Source: Boseongicola sp.
Lineage (GTDB): Bacteria; Pseudomonadota; Alphaproteobacteria; Rhodobacterales; Rhodobacteraceae
Reading direction: 5' to 3'
DNA length: 64,000 nt
NCBI GenBank assembly: GCA_028824715.1
Contig: JAPPCV010000118.1
Location: 62,001 to 126,000 of the forward strand
Shown: piece after piece, positions 8,239 to 17,500 of the stretch
Layout: every line of letters starts with the position of its first letter
Position numbering within the stretch: the stretch's first letter is position 1
Notes under the pieces: model-generated
What the model was told of the DNA's origin: nothing
The model's input: the letters and a program-made list of their open reading frames with translations, nothing else
Database searches by the model: none
Translations under genes and position numbers: made by a program

Positions 8239-10566
8239 TCACGCGATTACCGGCGCTGGATTCAGGTCGGCTTCCGCAAGACGGTGCGTGCGCCGCCCCA
8301 TGCTTACGGGCACATCGTACAGGCGGCCGGGCGCGAACCGTGCCCAGAAATGGCGCATGCCCGGAACGATGACGCGTGCGACGGGCATGCCGATGTCAGG
8401 CCGGGTCTGGTCCAGGACAAGAAACTCCATGCCCTTGGCCTCGACGAGCGCGCGGCACATATCCACATCGTCGCGCGCGTCGGCAGTCTCGGTCGCCGCA
8501 TAGTCCGCAGCCTCGCGGTGCGGTTCGGTTGTCACCGGCGCCAGCCAGCCACATTCAGCAAGACGAGCGGTTTTCCACCACCAAACAGCCAACGGGTCGT
8601 CGATCACGGGCCGGCCATCAGCCTGGCCAGGCCGCGGCAGCCAGCTCAGGCACTGGTTCAGTTCGCATACCGCGCGCAGTGCGGCAACACGCGGGTCTGT
8701 GTGGGTGCCGGCACCGTAAATGATGTCCTCGCTCGTCGCGTTCGTTCTTCGCGACAGCGCGACGAATGTGGGAATCTTGATGTCCGAAGTGATATCGAGC
8801 AACCAAATTTCCCTGCCGCATCGGGCGTAATGGTCCGAGGCCGCGCCGAGATACTCGTCGTCGAAGCTGTCGAGGTCGACCGCCGGAACCTTCAGACGGT
8901 TGTACCACCAGATTGCAAAGGCGTCGCGCTCCGCCAGTTCATAGAAGCCCTGCAAGATTGCCTCTTCAAGGGTATTGCCCGCAGCGCATCCGTTTGAATC
9001 GGCGACCAGACCCATCGGACCCCGCTGCTCCGGCGCCATGCTGTAGAGCATTGATGTCGGAAGATAGCGATGCCGGCATTGCGAGAGCGACCAGACCGGC
9101 GTCCAGTCGATCTCTGCGTCGGGATCAAGACGCGGCGGGACGATGTTGTAGGGATGGCCCTCGGCGTTGATGCTCCTGGCGTCATCAAGCTGCCTGTCGC
9201 TGAACAGCTGCACATCGTTTGGGTGAATTGCCTCATCGCCCGCGAGGAATTCGGTGAGACGGCCACGGACGCGGATCTCGTCTCCTTGACAGATGCCAGA
9301 GTAGCGCTCGATCGCCTCGCAGAGGGCGCTTACCCTGGATTGCTCATGCGTGCTTCCCTTGCCAGCGCTCTTGCTGCGCAGACTGCGCCGGAGCGAGCTC
9401 AAGGTTCGGCTTCTCATGCCGGGATTGCTTCCGGCCCAGTCGACATGCAGCCACGAATCGGACTCGTCGGAAACGCGTGACAGCCAGCTCACGACACCGC
9501 TCACCGGACTCACCAGATGGCTGTACTTCGCGAACGTAACGCCCGGGGCCACGCTGCGGGCGCCGCCGCTGCCGCGATGAGCCTTGGGACTCGCCTGCAG
9601 TTGCAAGGGAGGCGGCGTTCGGTCCGGACGATACAGTTCTTCGTCGCCGCAGGCGAGGCATTGCGGGCGGCGCATGACCCGATGCTTCGCACTTGCAAAC
9701 GTGCCGACATTCATCGTGATTGCGTGTTCGTGAAGTGGCGCAAACTCTTCGAGCACCAGCCACTTGACGATCTCCGCAGCGATCAGCCCATACAGCGCCT
9801 CCAGTACGGCCGGTTGCGCAACGAACGGCTTGAATGCCGCTTCGTCACCAGCAACGTTGCGCAGGAAACCGTGAACTTCCTGGTGGCTTCGCAGACGGCA
9901 AGCCAAGCAATCCCAACAGGGTCCATGCCCGTCGGCGCGAAAGATGGGGCCAAACAGTGCCTCCATGCCGCGAGGTCTCACCATAATCCACGGCGTGCCC
10001 GCCTCAAGTTGGCGCCGGTTCACCTCTCCATGGCTCGATGCAAGGAAGTCGTCGCACACAACGGCCGTGAGCACAGGGGCGCGGGCGGTCACGCTAGCGC
10101 CCTGCCCTTTCAAGTGCCGGGTCAGTCGTCCGTCGTCACCTTCAATCGCGATACGCACTTCTGACAGCCGGCGTTCGGCCCAACGCGGCGAAGCGCCAAG
10201 CGATGACCAGTAGGCAGCCCGGGATCTTTCCATGCCATGTTCGGCAGACACGACATAGCCTTTGTCGGCAAGCGATCCTATGGCCGCAAGAACATCATTG
10301 GCGGTCCCCGAGTTTTCAAGGCGCCCAACAATCTCGTCTCGACTGTGGCGACCGTCGAGCAGCGGCAGAAGGCCGCAAATCAATGCGCCATGCAGCAGCG
10401 TATTGAAATGCTCCGAAACAAGCAGCGCCTGCGCATCACCGATGATGCGCGACTGCAGATGCGGAGCCAGCGCAGGGAGCTTGACCGAGCCCTGGTCCTC
10501 CGGCGTGATTCGCGTCAGTATCCCCTTCCGGGGAATTGTGGAATCCTGCGACGACATTTCGGGCAT
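8239..10566 (-). CDS. Fused TOMM cyclodehydratase (E1-like + YcaO)
   Basis: A 775-aa fusion of the two cyclodehydratase parts. The N-terminal 340 or so residues resemble the E1-like (SagC/TOMM leader-binding) partner, with zinc-type Cys pairs at about 217-223 (CWDCLAC) and 303-306 (CLAC). From about 380 on it is a YcaO domain: SALCEAIERYSG (ATP-binding Glu/Arg), NGCAAGNTLEEAI, ELAERDAFAIWWYNR, and a Pro-containing C-terminus (NPAPVIA). Such enzymes use ATP to cyclise Cys/Ser/Thr side chains of a leader-bearing peptide to azolines in the cytosol. The substrate here is presumably the CCCW precursor. The start is taken at ATG 10566, 23 bases after the upstream gene. The frame extends to 10686, but that would overlap the neighbour. 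Confidence 0.92.
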   Translation of the reverse strand: MPEMSSQDSTIPRKGILTRITPEDQGSVKLPALAPHLQSRIIGDAQALLVSEHFNTLLHGALICGLLPLLDGRHSRDEIVGRLENSGTANDVLAAIGSLADKGYVVSAEHGMERSRAAYWSSLGASPRWAERRLSEVRIAIEGDDGRLTRHLKGQGASVTARAPVLTAVVCDDFLASSHGEVNRRQLEAGTPWIMVRPRGMEALFGPIFRADGHGPCWDCLACRLRSHQEVHGFLRNVAGDEAAFKPFVAQPAVLEALYGLIAAEIVKWLVLEEFAPLHEHAITMNVGTFASAKHRVMRRPQCLACGDEELYRPDRTPPPLQLQASPKAHRGSGGARSVAPGVTFAKYSHLVSPVSGVVSWLSRVSDESDSWLHVDWAGSNPGMRSRTLSSLRRSLRSKSAGKGSTHEQSRVSALCEAIERYSGICQGDEIRVRGRLTEFLAGDEAIHPNDVQLFSDRQLDDARSINAEGHPYNIVPPRLDPDAEIDWTPVWSLSQCRHRYLPTSMLYSMAPEQRGPMGLVADSNGCAAGNTLEEAILQGFYELAERDAFAIWWYNRLKVPAVDLDSFDDEYLGAASDHYARCGREIWLLDITSDIKIPTFVALSRRTNATSEDIIYGAGTHTDPRVAALRAVCELNQCLSWLPRPGQADGRPVIDDPLAVWWWKTARLAECGWLAPVTTEPHREAADYAATETADARDDVDMCRALVEAKGMEFLVLDQTRPDIGMPVARVIVPGMRHFWARFAPGRLYDVPVSMGRRTHRLAEADLNPAPVIA

Positions 10567-10589
10567 CCGTGCCGGTTGGACCGGTAAGT

Positions 10590-12989
10590 TCAGGTGCGTG
10601 ACAACAAGCTGTCGATCTCTTTGGCAGAAACTTGCGCGGCTTCGGCAACAGCAGAGTTCAGAGCAGCGAAATCCTCCTGACCGCATGCGCGCGCAACGAG
10701 GGATCTAACGTTCTTCCCCGCCTCGGTCACGTCAAAGCCTTCCTCTCCGACGAGACGCATGACGCCAAGGAGGGTCCGCCACATGCCCGCGGCCTGTTCC
10801 AGGCCCTCGGCGCCGACGGCTCCAAACACCGCGGCAGCTGTGGGTGCGGGATCGTCGTCGAGGTCAAGTTCGGGCTCCGTCAACTGAAGCATTCGTGCAG
10901 CCCTCTCCACGTCTTCCAGGCCCCCGCGTGCATTGGCGAATGTCGACACGTCGGCTTCGGCAGGAACCCTTCGTCGCTCGCGAAGTTTCGAGATCAGCGC
11001 TTCGTCCTCGCCATACCCAGCCAGTATCGCACGCCGAGCTTCGCTGAACCGACGGCCTATCTGAAGATCGCCGCACTCGAAGAAGCAACGTGCCCGAGTC
11101 AGGGCCGGGACCTCTCCGGGCTCAGGACTCCCGAACTGCCTTTCCAGTGCCGACCGAGGCAGTGCAAGAACGGCCCTGGATCTGCGTGGCACCGGGGAGA
11201 ACAACAGGCTGCCCTGCGCCAGATCGGCGAGGGCCGCCCGGAATTGCCGGCAGAGGCGCTCAAGGTCGTCAGTGCGTTCGCCATCATGGACAAGCAGCAA
11301 GTTGAGCGCAACGCCGGGGTGAGCTTCCCTGCTTGCCAGATCGCCCAGGAATATCGCCGCGACCCCGCCTTTGCTGAACGGTCCGCACCAATCGACAAAA
11401 TCCTCGACCACTGCGGACAGCACGGTAGAGACAGACGCCTCGGCAAGGTTGGAAAGCGCAATCCCGGCCTCCGCCGGCGACAGGTTCCCGCGCACGACGT
11501 GCATTCCAATCTGGAACGCCTTGTCGTTCGACCAGTTCCGCACGATTTCGGCACTTTCCCTTGCATCGGCCGTTGGCAGTTCCGCAATCAGGCCCTTCAT
11601 TTCCTGAATGTCCAATTCATGCGTCCAGTAGACCCGCGTCAGGCCACGCCGCGCCACCAATTCGAACTCCGCGTCCGGCCCGAATCCCTTGGGCAGGTCG
11701 AGATCCGTAAATTCCCGGTCTTGCAGGTTGTCGAGAAGTTCCGCGTTGCGCTCGATGCACTTGGCGAGTCGCGGTGCAGCGCCGAAGATCTCGACGATCG
11801 CGTCAAAGGCGTCCGGACGTGCCGCCGCAACTGGACTGTCATAGGCGCTCCAGTCATCGATATCCGGATAGAAGTGATTGCGCCACTGATCGACCAAAGG
11901 GTCCATCTTCTCGAACCAGCGTTTCGGCCGCAGCACGATGTTCATCATGTCGGCATACGTCCCGGGCAATTCCGGCGATTCATCGCGATCATGGGTCTGA
12001 AGCAACGGGTAATGCCGGGATGCAGTTGCATGATGATCCGCGTGTCGCTGCATGTTGAAGAACATCCAGTTGCTGAACTTCCAGTCGGCGCTCCAGGAAT
12101 GGCGCGGCATGATCTTTTCCCATCGCCCGTTCGGCAGACGGACACGACGCAGGCCGTAGTGCTGAAAGTAGTTGCTGATCTTCATCGAAAAGACGCAGCT
12201 CAACCCGAGGAACGCAAAGACAAGGACGGCCCAGATTCCGCCCAGCCAGAACACCAGGCCATACCAAAACGCGACACCAAGGCCGTAGCGCCAGAAAGGG
12301 TTGCTATGGTGCCACGCGGGAAGCCGGCGTCGCGCCAGCCGCTCCTTGACCACCTTCCAGGAGTTGGTGAGGTTGCAAAGGACCTCCTTGGGAAAGTACC
12401 GCCAGAAACTCTCGCCTTTTGGAGCGGACCCCGCGTCGTAAGGTGTGCCTACAAGCGCATGATGGATGTAGACGTGCTCCGTGGCGTATTGAGGATAGGA
12501 TGCCGATGCGAGCAGGAATTCACCGATCCGGCGTTCCCAAGTTGTGCGCCGGTGAATCAGTTCGTGGCCAACGACAAATACGGCCTGGCCTTCCATCGTC
12601 AGGATGATCACCAGCAACGCCGCCTCCCAAACAGCAAACTGGTTGACTGCAAGAATCTGCCACATGCCGAAGATGAGCGTCGGTGGCCAAAGGAACGCCC
12701 AGGCCCAGACCGGCAGGTTATGCCAGATCAGCCGACGCTCAGGTGTCTGCATCGGGTCCATGTTGCGACCATCCACGCCCAGCGCACGATCAAGCGGACC
12801 CGCCACGCTCATGAAGAGGAGCGGAGGCAACAGCCACCATCCCCCGTAGATTGCGGCGAGCACGATCAACGGAAATATGGCCAACGGGAGATAGTGGGGA
12901 ATTGCGTTGAGAATGGACGGCTCGATGCGCGGCCCCATGCCAGCGTTCTTCGAACCCGAGTCACCGCCTACGAGTGCATCCTGCGGCAT
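10590..12989 (-). CDS. AlkB-type di-iron hydroxylase fused to GlnE-like domain
   Basis: A 799-aa protein with two unlike halves. Residues about 25-380 are an integral-membrane alkane-hydroxylase (AlkB) domain with all four His motifs: HELIHR (142), EHVYIHH (171), NYFQHYG (273) and QRHADHH (314), plus TM pairs. Residues about 390-790 resemble glutamine synthetase adenylyltransferase (GlnE): IFGAAPRLAKCIERNAELLD, FQIGMHVVRGNLSPAEAGIA, LGDLASRE, PALTRARCFFECGD and ARGGLEDVERAARMLQL all sit in GlnE order. The nucleotidyltransferase SDLDLI site reads GVALNLL, so both catalytic Asp are gone and this half is probably inactive as a transferase. The start ATG follows AGGGGAT. It is mid-operon between the cyclase-like and YcaO genes. 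The di-iron half may oxidise the peptide or a lipid partner; this is inference. Confidence 0.88.
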   Translation of the reverse strand: MPQDALVGGDSGSKNAGMGPRIEPSILNAIPHYLPLAIFPLIVLAAIYGGWWLLPPLLFMSVAGPLDRALGVDGRNMDPMQTPERRLIWHNLPVWAWAFLWPPTLIFGMWQILAVNQFAVWEAALLVIILTMEGQAVFVVGHELIHRRTTWERRIGEFLLASASYPQYATEHVYIHHALVGTPYDAGSAPKGESFWRYFPKEVLCNLTNSWKVVKERLARRRLPAWHHSNPFWRYGLGVAFWYGLVFWLGGIWAVLVFAFLGLSCVFSMKISNYFQHYGLRRVRLPNGRWEKIMPRHSWSADWKFSNWMFFNMQRHADHHATASRHYPLLQTHDRDESPELPGTYADMMNIVLRPKRWFEKMDPLVDQWRNHFYPDIDDWSAYDSPVAAARPDAFDAIVEIFGAAPRLAKCIERNAELLDNLQDREFTDLDLPKGFGPDAEFELVARRGLTRVYWTHELDIQEMKGLIAELPTADARESAEIVRNWSNDKAFQIGMHVVRGNLSPAEAGIALSNLAEASVSTVLSAVVEDFVDWCGPFSKGGVAAIFLGDLASREAHPGVALNLLLVHDGERTDDLERLCRQFRAALADLAQGSLLFSPVPRRSRAVLALPRSALERQFGSPEPGEVPALTRARCFFECGDLQIGRRFSEARRAILAGYGEDEALISKLRERRRVPAEADVSTFANARGGLEDVERAARMLQLTEPELDLDDDPAPTAAAVFGAVGAEGLEQAAGMWRTLLGVMRLVGEEGFDVTEAGKNVRSLVARACGQEDFAALNSAVAEAAQVSAKEIDSLLSRT

Positions 12990-13066
12990 GGTCGATCCCC
13001 TAGCAGACAGTTATGTCACAACTTGCGGGAATTTCTTACCATCCGACGCTCCGGCCTGCAAATCGC

Positions 13067-14368
13067 TCAAGGCTGCATGGTCTCGACGAGATGCTCCAAT
13101 GCCTCGATGCAAAACGCTGCCGTCACGGACTCGGCGCCATGCCCAATTTGCCCAAATACGCCCCATTTCAACGTCTGGTCACCGAATGCGAGAAGCTCGG
13201 GCCAGCTGCCGTCTTCATGTTGCGAATCCATGAGTTCTTCAACCCGGCGCCCGGTGTCGATCCTGTCGAGGGCTCCGATCCTGTGAAGCGTCGATACGGC
13301 CTGCGCGGTCTGAAGGACGTTTCCAAAGTCTCCGTTCTCATCGCGCAGACCCAGTACTCGGTCCGCAAGGACGGGGCGCAACCGCTCCAATGCAGGTGGC
13401 GCGAGATTCATGGCACGGGCGATTGCATAGTAGATCGACACCATGTCGGGATACCACTTGGACGAACCCTCAAGGCGTCCTTCGAGAATCAAGGCCTCCA
13501 GCCAAAGCTGGGCATTCCGGGTCGCAGGATGTTCACCGAGATAGGCAATGACATTCGCGTTGACCACCGGGTCGGCCTCGATGCGGAATCTTGACACGAC
13601 ATCAGGTTCTCCGTCCGCCAGAACCCAAGTCATGAAGCGGCCTTCCTCGTCTTGGTTCGCCAAAATTTGTGGAGTGTTCCGTCCCAAGGCAATCCAGGGG
13701 TGGGATCCAATGACGAGTGAGCAAAGCGAAGTACTGTCGAGATCCTGTGGAAGATGTTGGTAATATCGCCAGAGTCCCGGAAATTCGATCGTGTCGGCAA
13801 GATATGTCCGGGTGGCGGCACATATGTCTTGTGCCAGCGCTTCGCTGGAGCTTTCCAGAGCCAGCACGCAGAGAGCGGAGACAAACGGAGGTCTCTCGAA
13901 ATGTCTCGGAATGCCAGGGTCGCCCACATTGAACCTGATGCAGCGCCACGCACCGTTGTCGTCGATGGCACTTTCCAGGAATGTCAAACCCTTGCGGATG
14001 CTCTCCCTGCCAGCTCTTGCAAGAGAGCCGGCACGTGGACGCCCCTTGCGACCAGGCTTTCCTCCAGGTTCTGCTGGACGAGCGGGTGGTGCCGGATCGT
14101 GCATCGTCTTGCGCAGAAACTCGAGCGACGTCGCACCATGCTTCGCCGCCTCTTTCTCGGCCTTGGTGAGCTTGCTGCGCGGCGGAAGCACCAGATGCGT
14201 CCTTGCGTAGGATTCATCGTGCACGTGAATCTCATGGTCCTTCGCCAGCGTGACACCGAGTTCCGCTTCAATTGTTTCCCTGGGCTTCGCGAGCAGGCGA
14301 TTGCGAAAGTCGCAATCGTCCTCCGCCTTGGCCGCAAGGAATTCCGTCACGTCGATAGATTGCTTCAT
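13067..14368 (-). CDS. NHLP leader fused to squalene-cyclase-like domain
   Basis: A 433-aa protein from ATG 14368 (GGAGA nine bases upstream). The first 75 residues are an NHLP leader like that of the precursor: VTEFLAAKAEDDCDFRNRLL, AELGVTLAKDHEIHVHDES and HLVLPPRSKLTKAEKEAA. A Pro/Gly/Lys-rich linker (about 92-115) follows. Then comes an alpha-alpha-toroid region of the prenyltransferase/squalene oxidase repeat type, with motifs DDNGAWR, LDSTSLCSLVIG and a QW-like QHEDGSWP near the C-terminus. No Gly-Gly-like cleavage site follows the leader. The leader may dock the enzyme on the cyclodehydratase or exporter, or be a relic of a precursor-enzyme fusion. The substrate is unknown. It lies between the exporter genes and the AlkB fusion. 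Confidence 0.86.
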   Translation of the reverse strand: MKQSIDVTEFLAAKAEDDCDFRNRLLAKPRETIEAELGVTLAKDHEIHVHDESYARTHLVLPPRSKLTKAEKEAAKHGATSLEFLRKTMHDPAPPARPAEPGGKPGRKGRPRAGSLARAGRESIRKGLTFLESAIDDNGAWRCIRFNVGDPGIPRHFERPPFVSALCVLALESSSEALAQDICAATRTYLADTIEFPGLWRYYQHLPQDLDSTSLCSLVIGSHPWIALGRNTPQILANQDEEGRFMTWVLADGEPDVVSRFRIEADPVVNANVIAYLGEHPATRNAQLWLEALILEGRLEGSSKWYPDMVSIYYAIARAMNLAPPALERLRPVLADRVLGLRDENGDFGNVLQTAQAVSTLHRIGALDRIDTGRRVEELMDSQHEDGSWPELLAFGDQTLKWGVFGQIGHGAESVTAAFCIEALEHLVETMQP

Positions 14369-14560
14369 CAAGATTCTCCGTCTTCGTGAATCCGGGCAAC
14401 GAGAGGACGTCCGGCAAACGCCTATCCCGGCAAGCAGGTCAGGTCCACATTTCACGGCGGAGCGAGGGGCCATCGTGCCCGGTTCCTTTCGCGCGCTGCA
14501 CCCTTTGCGAAGGTCGCGAGTTCAGCAACATGGCATCGGGAAGTTGTCGGCATGATCTGA

Positions 14561-17500
14561 TCAGGCGATTTGCCGCCTGACCAGTTCCCTGAACGCCCCA
14601 TCGACCTCCATGAGTTCGTTGAACGAGCCTTTTTGCACAACCTTTCCGGCCTGCAGGACGTGAATGCAGTCAGCCTGTTCAAGGGTGGACAACCGGTGGG
14701 CGATGACCAGCCGCGTTGAAGTCAGCGCCGCAAGGTTGTGCATCACGTTGGCCTGGTTTTCGTTGTCCAGCCAGTTGGTTGCCTCGTCAAGCAGCAATAT
14801 TCTCGGGCTTCCGATCACAGAGCGGGAGATCATGACTCGCTGTCGCTCGCCGCCGGACAGGACGGAGCCGCTGGTGCCGACCATGGTCATCAAGCCCATC
14901 GGCATGCCCCTGATTTCGTCCTCCACTTCCGCGGTGCGGATCGCCTTCCATACGTCCTCGACTTCCACGCCTTCTCGATGGCTGACCAGATTGTCCCAAA
15001 GATCATTGGGGTGGAGGCCGACCGATTGCGGCACTACGCCAATCTTCCGACGTACCTGCTTCAGGTTGAGGTGCCTCAGGTCACGCCCGTCGTAATACAC
15101 GGCGCCGGCGATTGGCTGATCGATTCCGAGCGCGAGACGGAACAGCGTGCTCTTTCCGGATCCTGACTCGCCGGCAATCGCCACAAATTCGCCCGGACGG
15201 GCATGAATGTAGACATCGTCGAGGATCAACGGGCCATCGGGATCGTAACGAAATGAAATTCGGTCGAACAAAATGTCGCCACCAAGGAACTCCACGGGCT
15301 CACCGTCAACGTCGGCCTTGGGAACCGCCGCAAGCAGTGGACGCATCTGTTCGAACGCAGGCAGCGCTGCGGCAATGGTACCGAATGACTCGCCGAGCCG
15401 GGCGATTGCCGACTGGAAGGTGATGAAAACGAGATAGACGACGAGGAACTCGCTCACCCCGACGCTCCCGTCGCCTGTCGCCACTGCAAACAGCATGACA
15501 CCGCCGGCAAGAAAGGGGAGCGCGGCAGCAAACGCATGCGAATGCCCCTCGAGCGAGTTCACCTTGATTTCCGCACGTTTCTGCTCACGGTAATCCTGCG
15601 CCCAGATCGCGAACGCCGATCCTTCCGCAGCCTCCACACGCAATTTGGCAATGCCGCCCACGATCTGGAACAGCCGTCCAGCGACGTGTCGCGATGCACG
15701 GATCATCTCCCCGTATGGTGAGACCTGACACAGCCCGAGAGCCACGGTGTAAAGCAGCGACGCCAGCCCAAAGACGAGGGCAATCACGCCCAACGTGGCG
15801 TTGTAGTAAAAGATCAGGCCCATGACCGGAAGCAGGAAGACGACTGACAGCAGGCTGTCGGCGACGACTCCCTGGACGCCATCACGCAAGTTCTGGAATG
15901 TCATTCCCGAAGTCGCCAGATCGCCAGCCGACCGGCGGTGAAGGATGTTTGGCGGAAGACGCATGAAGCGGTCCCAAAGCGCGGCCTCAAGGCGCGTCAG
16001 CGAGCGTCCCTCAAGCCGCATCATCGCCGTGCTTTGAAGCAGATGCAGCAGGGCGCCAAGCAGACCGAACCCCGCGAGCGCAACGGCGAGAACATGGAGG
16101 GTTCCTGCGCTTCCACCCGCCGCGACCTGAGTCGCAACGAATCCGAGCGCCAGCGCCGGCAGCAACTTGATCAAACCTCCAGCAAGTCCGGCAATCACCA
16201 GCCGCACCAGGTCTGCGCCCGATCCATGCAGTGCGATTGACAGCATGTCTGCAAGTTTCACGGCTTCCGGCGGAAACGGACGATAGAACATCCAGGCCTC
16301 GTCCATCAGCGCCTTTGCACGGTCCGCTGTGACCTGAACACCACGCTTATTCTTCGGATCGATCTGCCGGTAATCTCCGAACCATCCCGGCAGCAATGCC
16401 ACCGGTTCGCCGTCCTCGGCGCGAAATGCCAGCATGGCGTTGCTGTCGCCACGCCACCATTTGTCCTCCTGTCGCAACCGTACGCGGCGCGCGCGCACCC
16501 CTGATGCATCAAGGATGTCGACGAGGCCAACGGCAGAATCCGACGGGCCCCGACGCTTTGGCACCTTGAATTCAATCCCCTCGCGGCGACCGATGACTTG
16601 CAGGGCATCCGCGAGTGCCGTGTCCTCGACGTCGGAATCCCGGTCAACGGGCAGGTCATAGACATTGAACAGGCGTTGCCGTGCCGCAGTTTCGGCCGTA
16701 CGTCGGCTCCTTGTCATTGCGCGTTCGAGATTTGCGTCATCGACCACCGCAAGCCTGCGGTTGAAGCGCTCCAGAAGGAAAGCGACCTTGTGGAATGTGG
16801 CGAGTTCCTGCAGCAGCGTTTCTTGGCGCGCCAGTTCCTCCGTGGACTTCCCCGAAAGCGTTGCCGCATCAATTATGGTGAACCAGCTTGTCCTGGTCAG
16901 CGGAATGAACAGTTCGTCCGTCCCGGCTGCTTCATCAATTTCCGCCCGATCGACTATGTCCATGTACAGGCCAGCACCGCACGGTGGCGCAGATACCCAT
17001 ACAACGCCGCGTCGCACTGACAGCGTACCAGTGGCGAGAGACTGGTTCTGTCCTGGCTCGGCAAGAGCGGTCGGCCTCGGGACGCGGCTTGCAAAGCGCG
17101 AAAGAGTGTCAGTGATGGCCGTCAGCCACGTATCGACCTGGGTCGCCAGCTCCGACGGATGAACCTCGGACAGCGAAGATGCCGGCAGTCGTCGCAAAAG
17201 CGTGCCCGGCGACCCCTTGGCAATCAGGCTAAGCGTGGTGTCCTTGCTGTCGCGCCCTTCATCAGGTGCGACACCAGGAAGCAACCAGCCTGACTCGCGA
17301 CACAGAACGTGTTGCGGTGCGGCCGTCTCCACTCCGTCCTTGAACTCAACAAGGAACAGGTTGACCGCACCCTGCTCAATGAACCAGACGCTGTTCGAAT
17401 CGTCGAGCTTCGCCGGAAGATTGCCGGCACAGGGCACGGTCACTCCCGAACGGGCGGCAAGTTCGGCAATCGATAAGTACTTTCGCCCGGTGTCCTGCAT
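14561..17500 (-). CDS. NHLM-type ABC exporter, permease/ATPase
   Basis: A 979-aa protein of the NHLM ABC2 type. It has an N-terminal 400-residue extension including a cyclic-nucleotide-binding-like beta domain and no C39 peptidase, then a type-1 exporter TM region (about 430-690) and a C-terminal ATPase with GESGSGKST (777), LSGGERQR (881) and ILLLDEATNWLD (901). In NHLP loci this protein accompanies a peptidase-bearing ABC1 subunit. The two probably form a heteromeric exporter for the modified peptide. Its ATG overlaps the stop of the upstream ABC1 gene (TGATG), showing translational coupling. The Asp after the Walker B Glu region is kept, so it is likely ATPase-competent. Confidence 0.92.
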   Translation of the reverse strand: MQDTGRKYLSIAELAARSGVTVPCAGNLPAKLDDSNSVWFIEQGAVNLFLVEFKDGVETAAPQHVLCRESGWLLPGVAPDEGRDSKDTTLSLIAKGSPGTLLRRLPASSLSEVHPSELATQVDTWLTAITDTLSRFASRVPRPTALAEPGQNQSLATGTLSVRRGVVWVSAPPCGAGLYMDIVDRAEIDEAAGTDELFIPLTRTSWFTIIDAATLSGKSTEELARQETLLQELATFHKVAFLLERFNRRLAVVDDANLERAMTRSRRTAETAARQRLFNVYDLPVDRDSDVEDTALADALQVIGRREGIEFKVPKRRGPSDSAVGLVDILDASGVRARRVRLRQEDKWWRGDSNAMLAFRAEDGEPVALLPGWFGDYRQIDPKNKRGVQVTADRAKALMDEAWMFYRPFPPEAVKLADMLSIALHGSGADLVRLVIAGLAGGLIKLLPALALGFVATQVAAGGSAGTLHVLAVALAGFGLLGALLHLLQSTAMMRLEGRSLTRLEAALWDRFMRLPPNILHRRSAGDLATSGMTFQNLRDGVQGVVADSLLSVVFLLPVMGLIFYYNATLGVIALVFGLASLLYTVALGLCQVSPYGEMIRASRHVAGRLFQIVGGIAKLRVEAAEGSAFAIWAQDYREQKRAEIKVNSLEGHSHAFAAALPFLAGGVMLFAVATGDGSVGVSEFLVVYLVFITFQSAIARLGESFGTIAAALPAFEQMRPLLAAVPKADVDGEPVEFLGGDILFDRISFRYDPDGPLILDDVYIHARPGEFVAIAGESGSGKSTLFRLALGIDQPIAGAVYYDGRDLRHLNLKQVRRKIGVVPQSVGLHPNDLWDNLVSHREGVEVEDVWKAIRTAEVEDEIRGMPMGLMTMVGTSGSVLSGGERQRVMISRSVIGSPRILLLDEATNWLDNENQANVMHNLAALTSTRLVIAHRLSTLEQADCIHVLQAGKVVQKGSFNELMEVDGAFRELVRRQIA

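Noticed and set aside
10632-13286. Very long open frame (884 codons) on the plus strand
   Set aside because: It is antisense to the AlkB-GlnE and adjoining genes, has no family pattern, and is typical of high-GC DNA.
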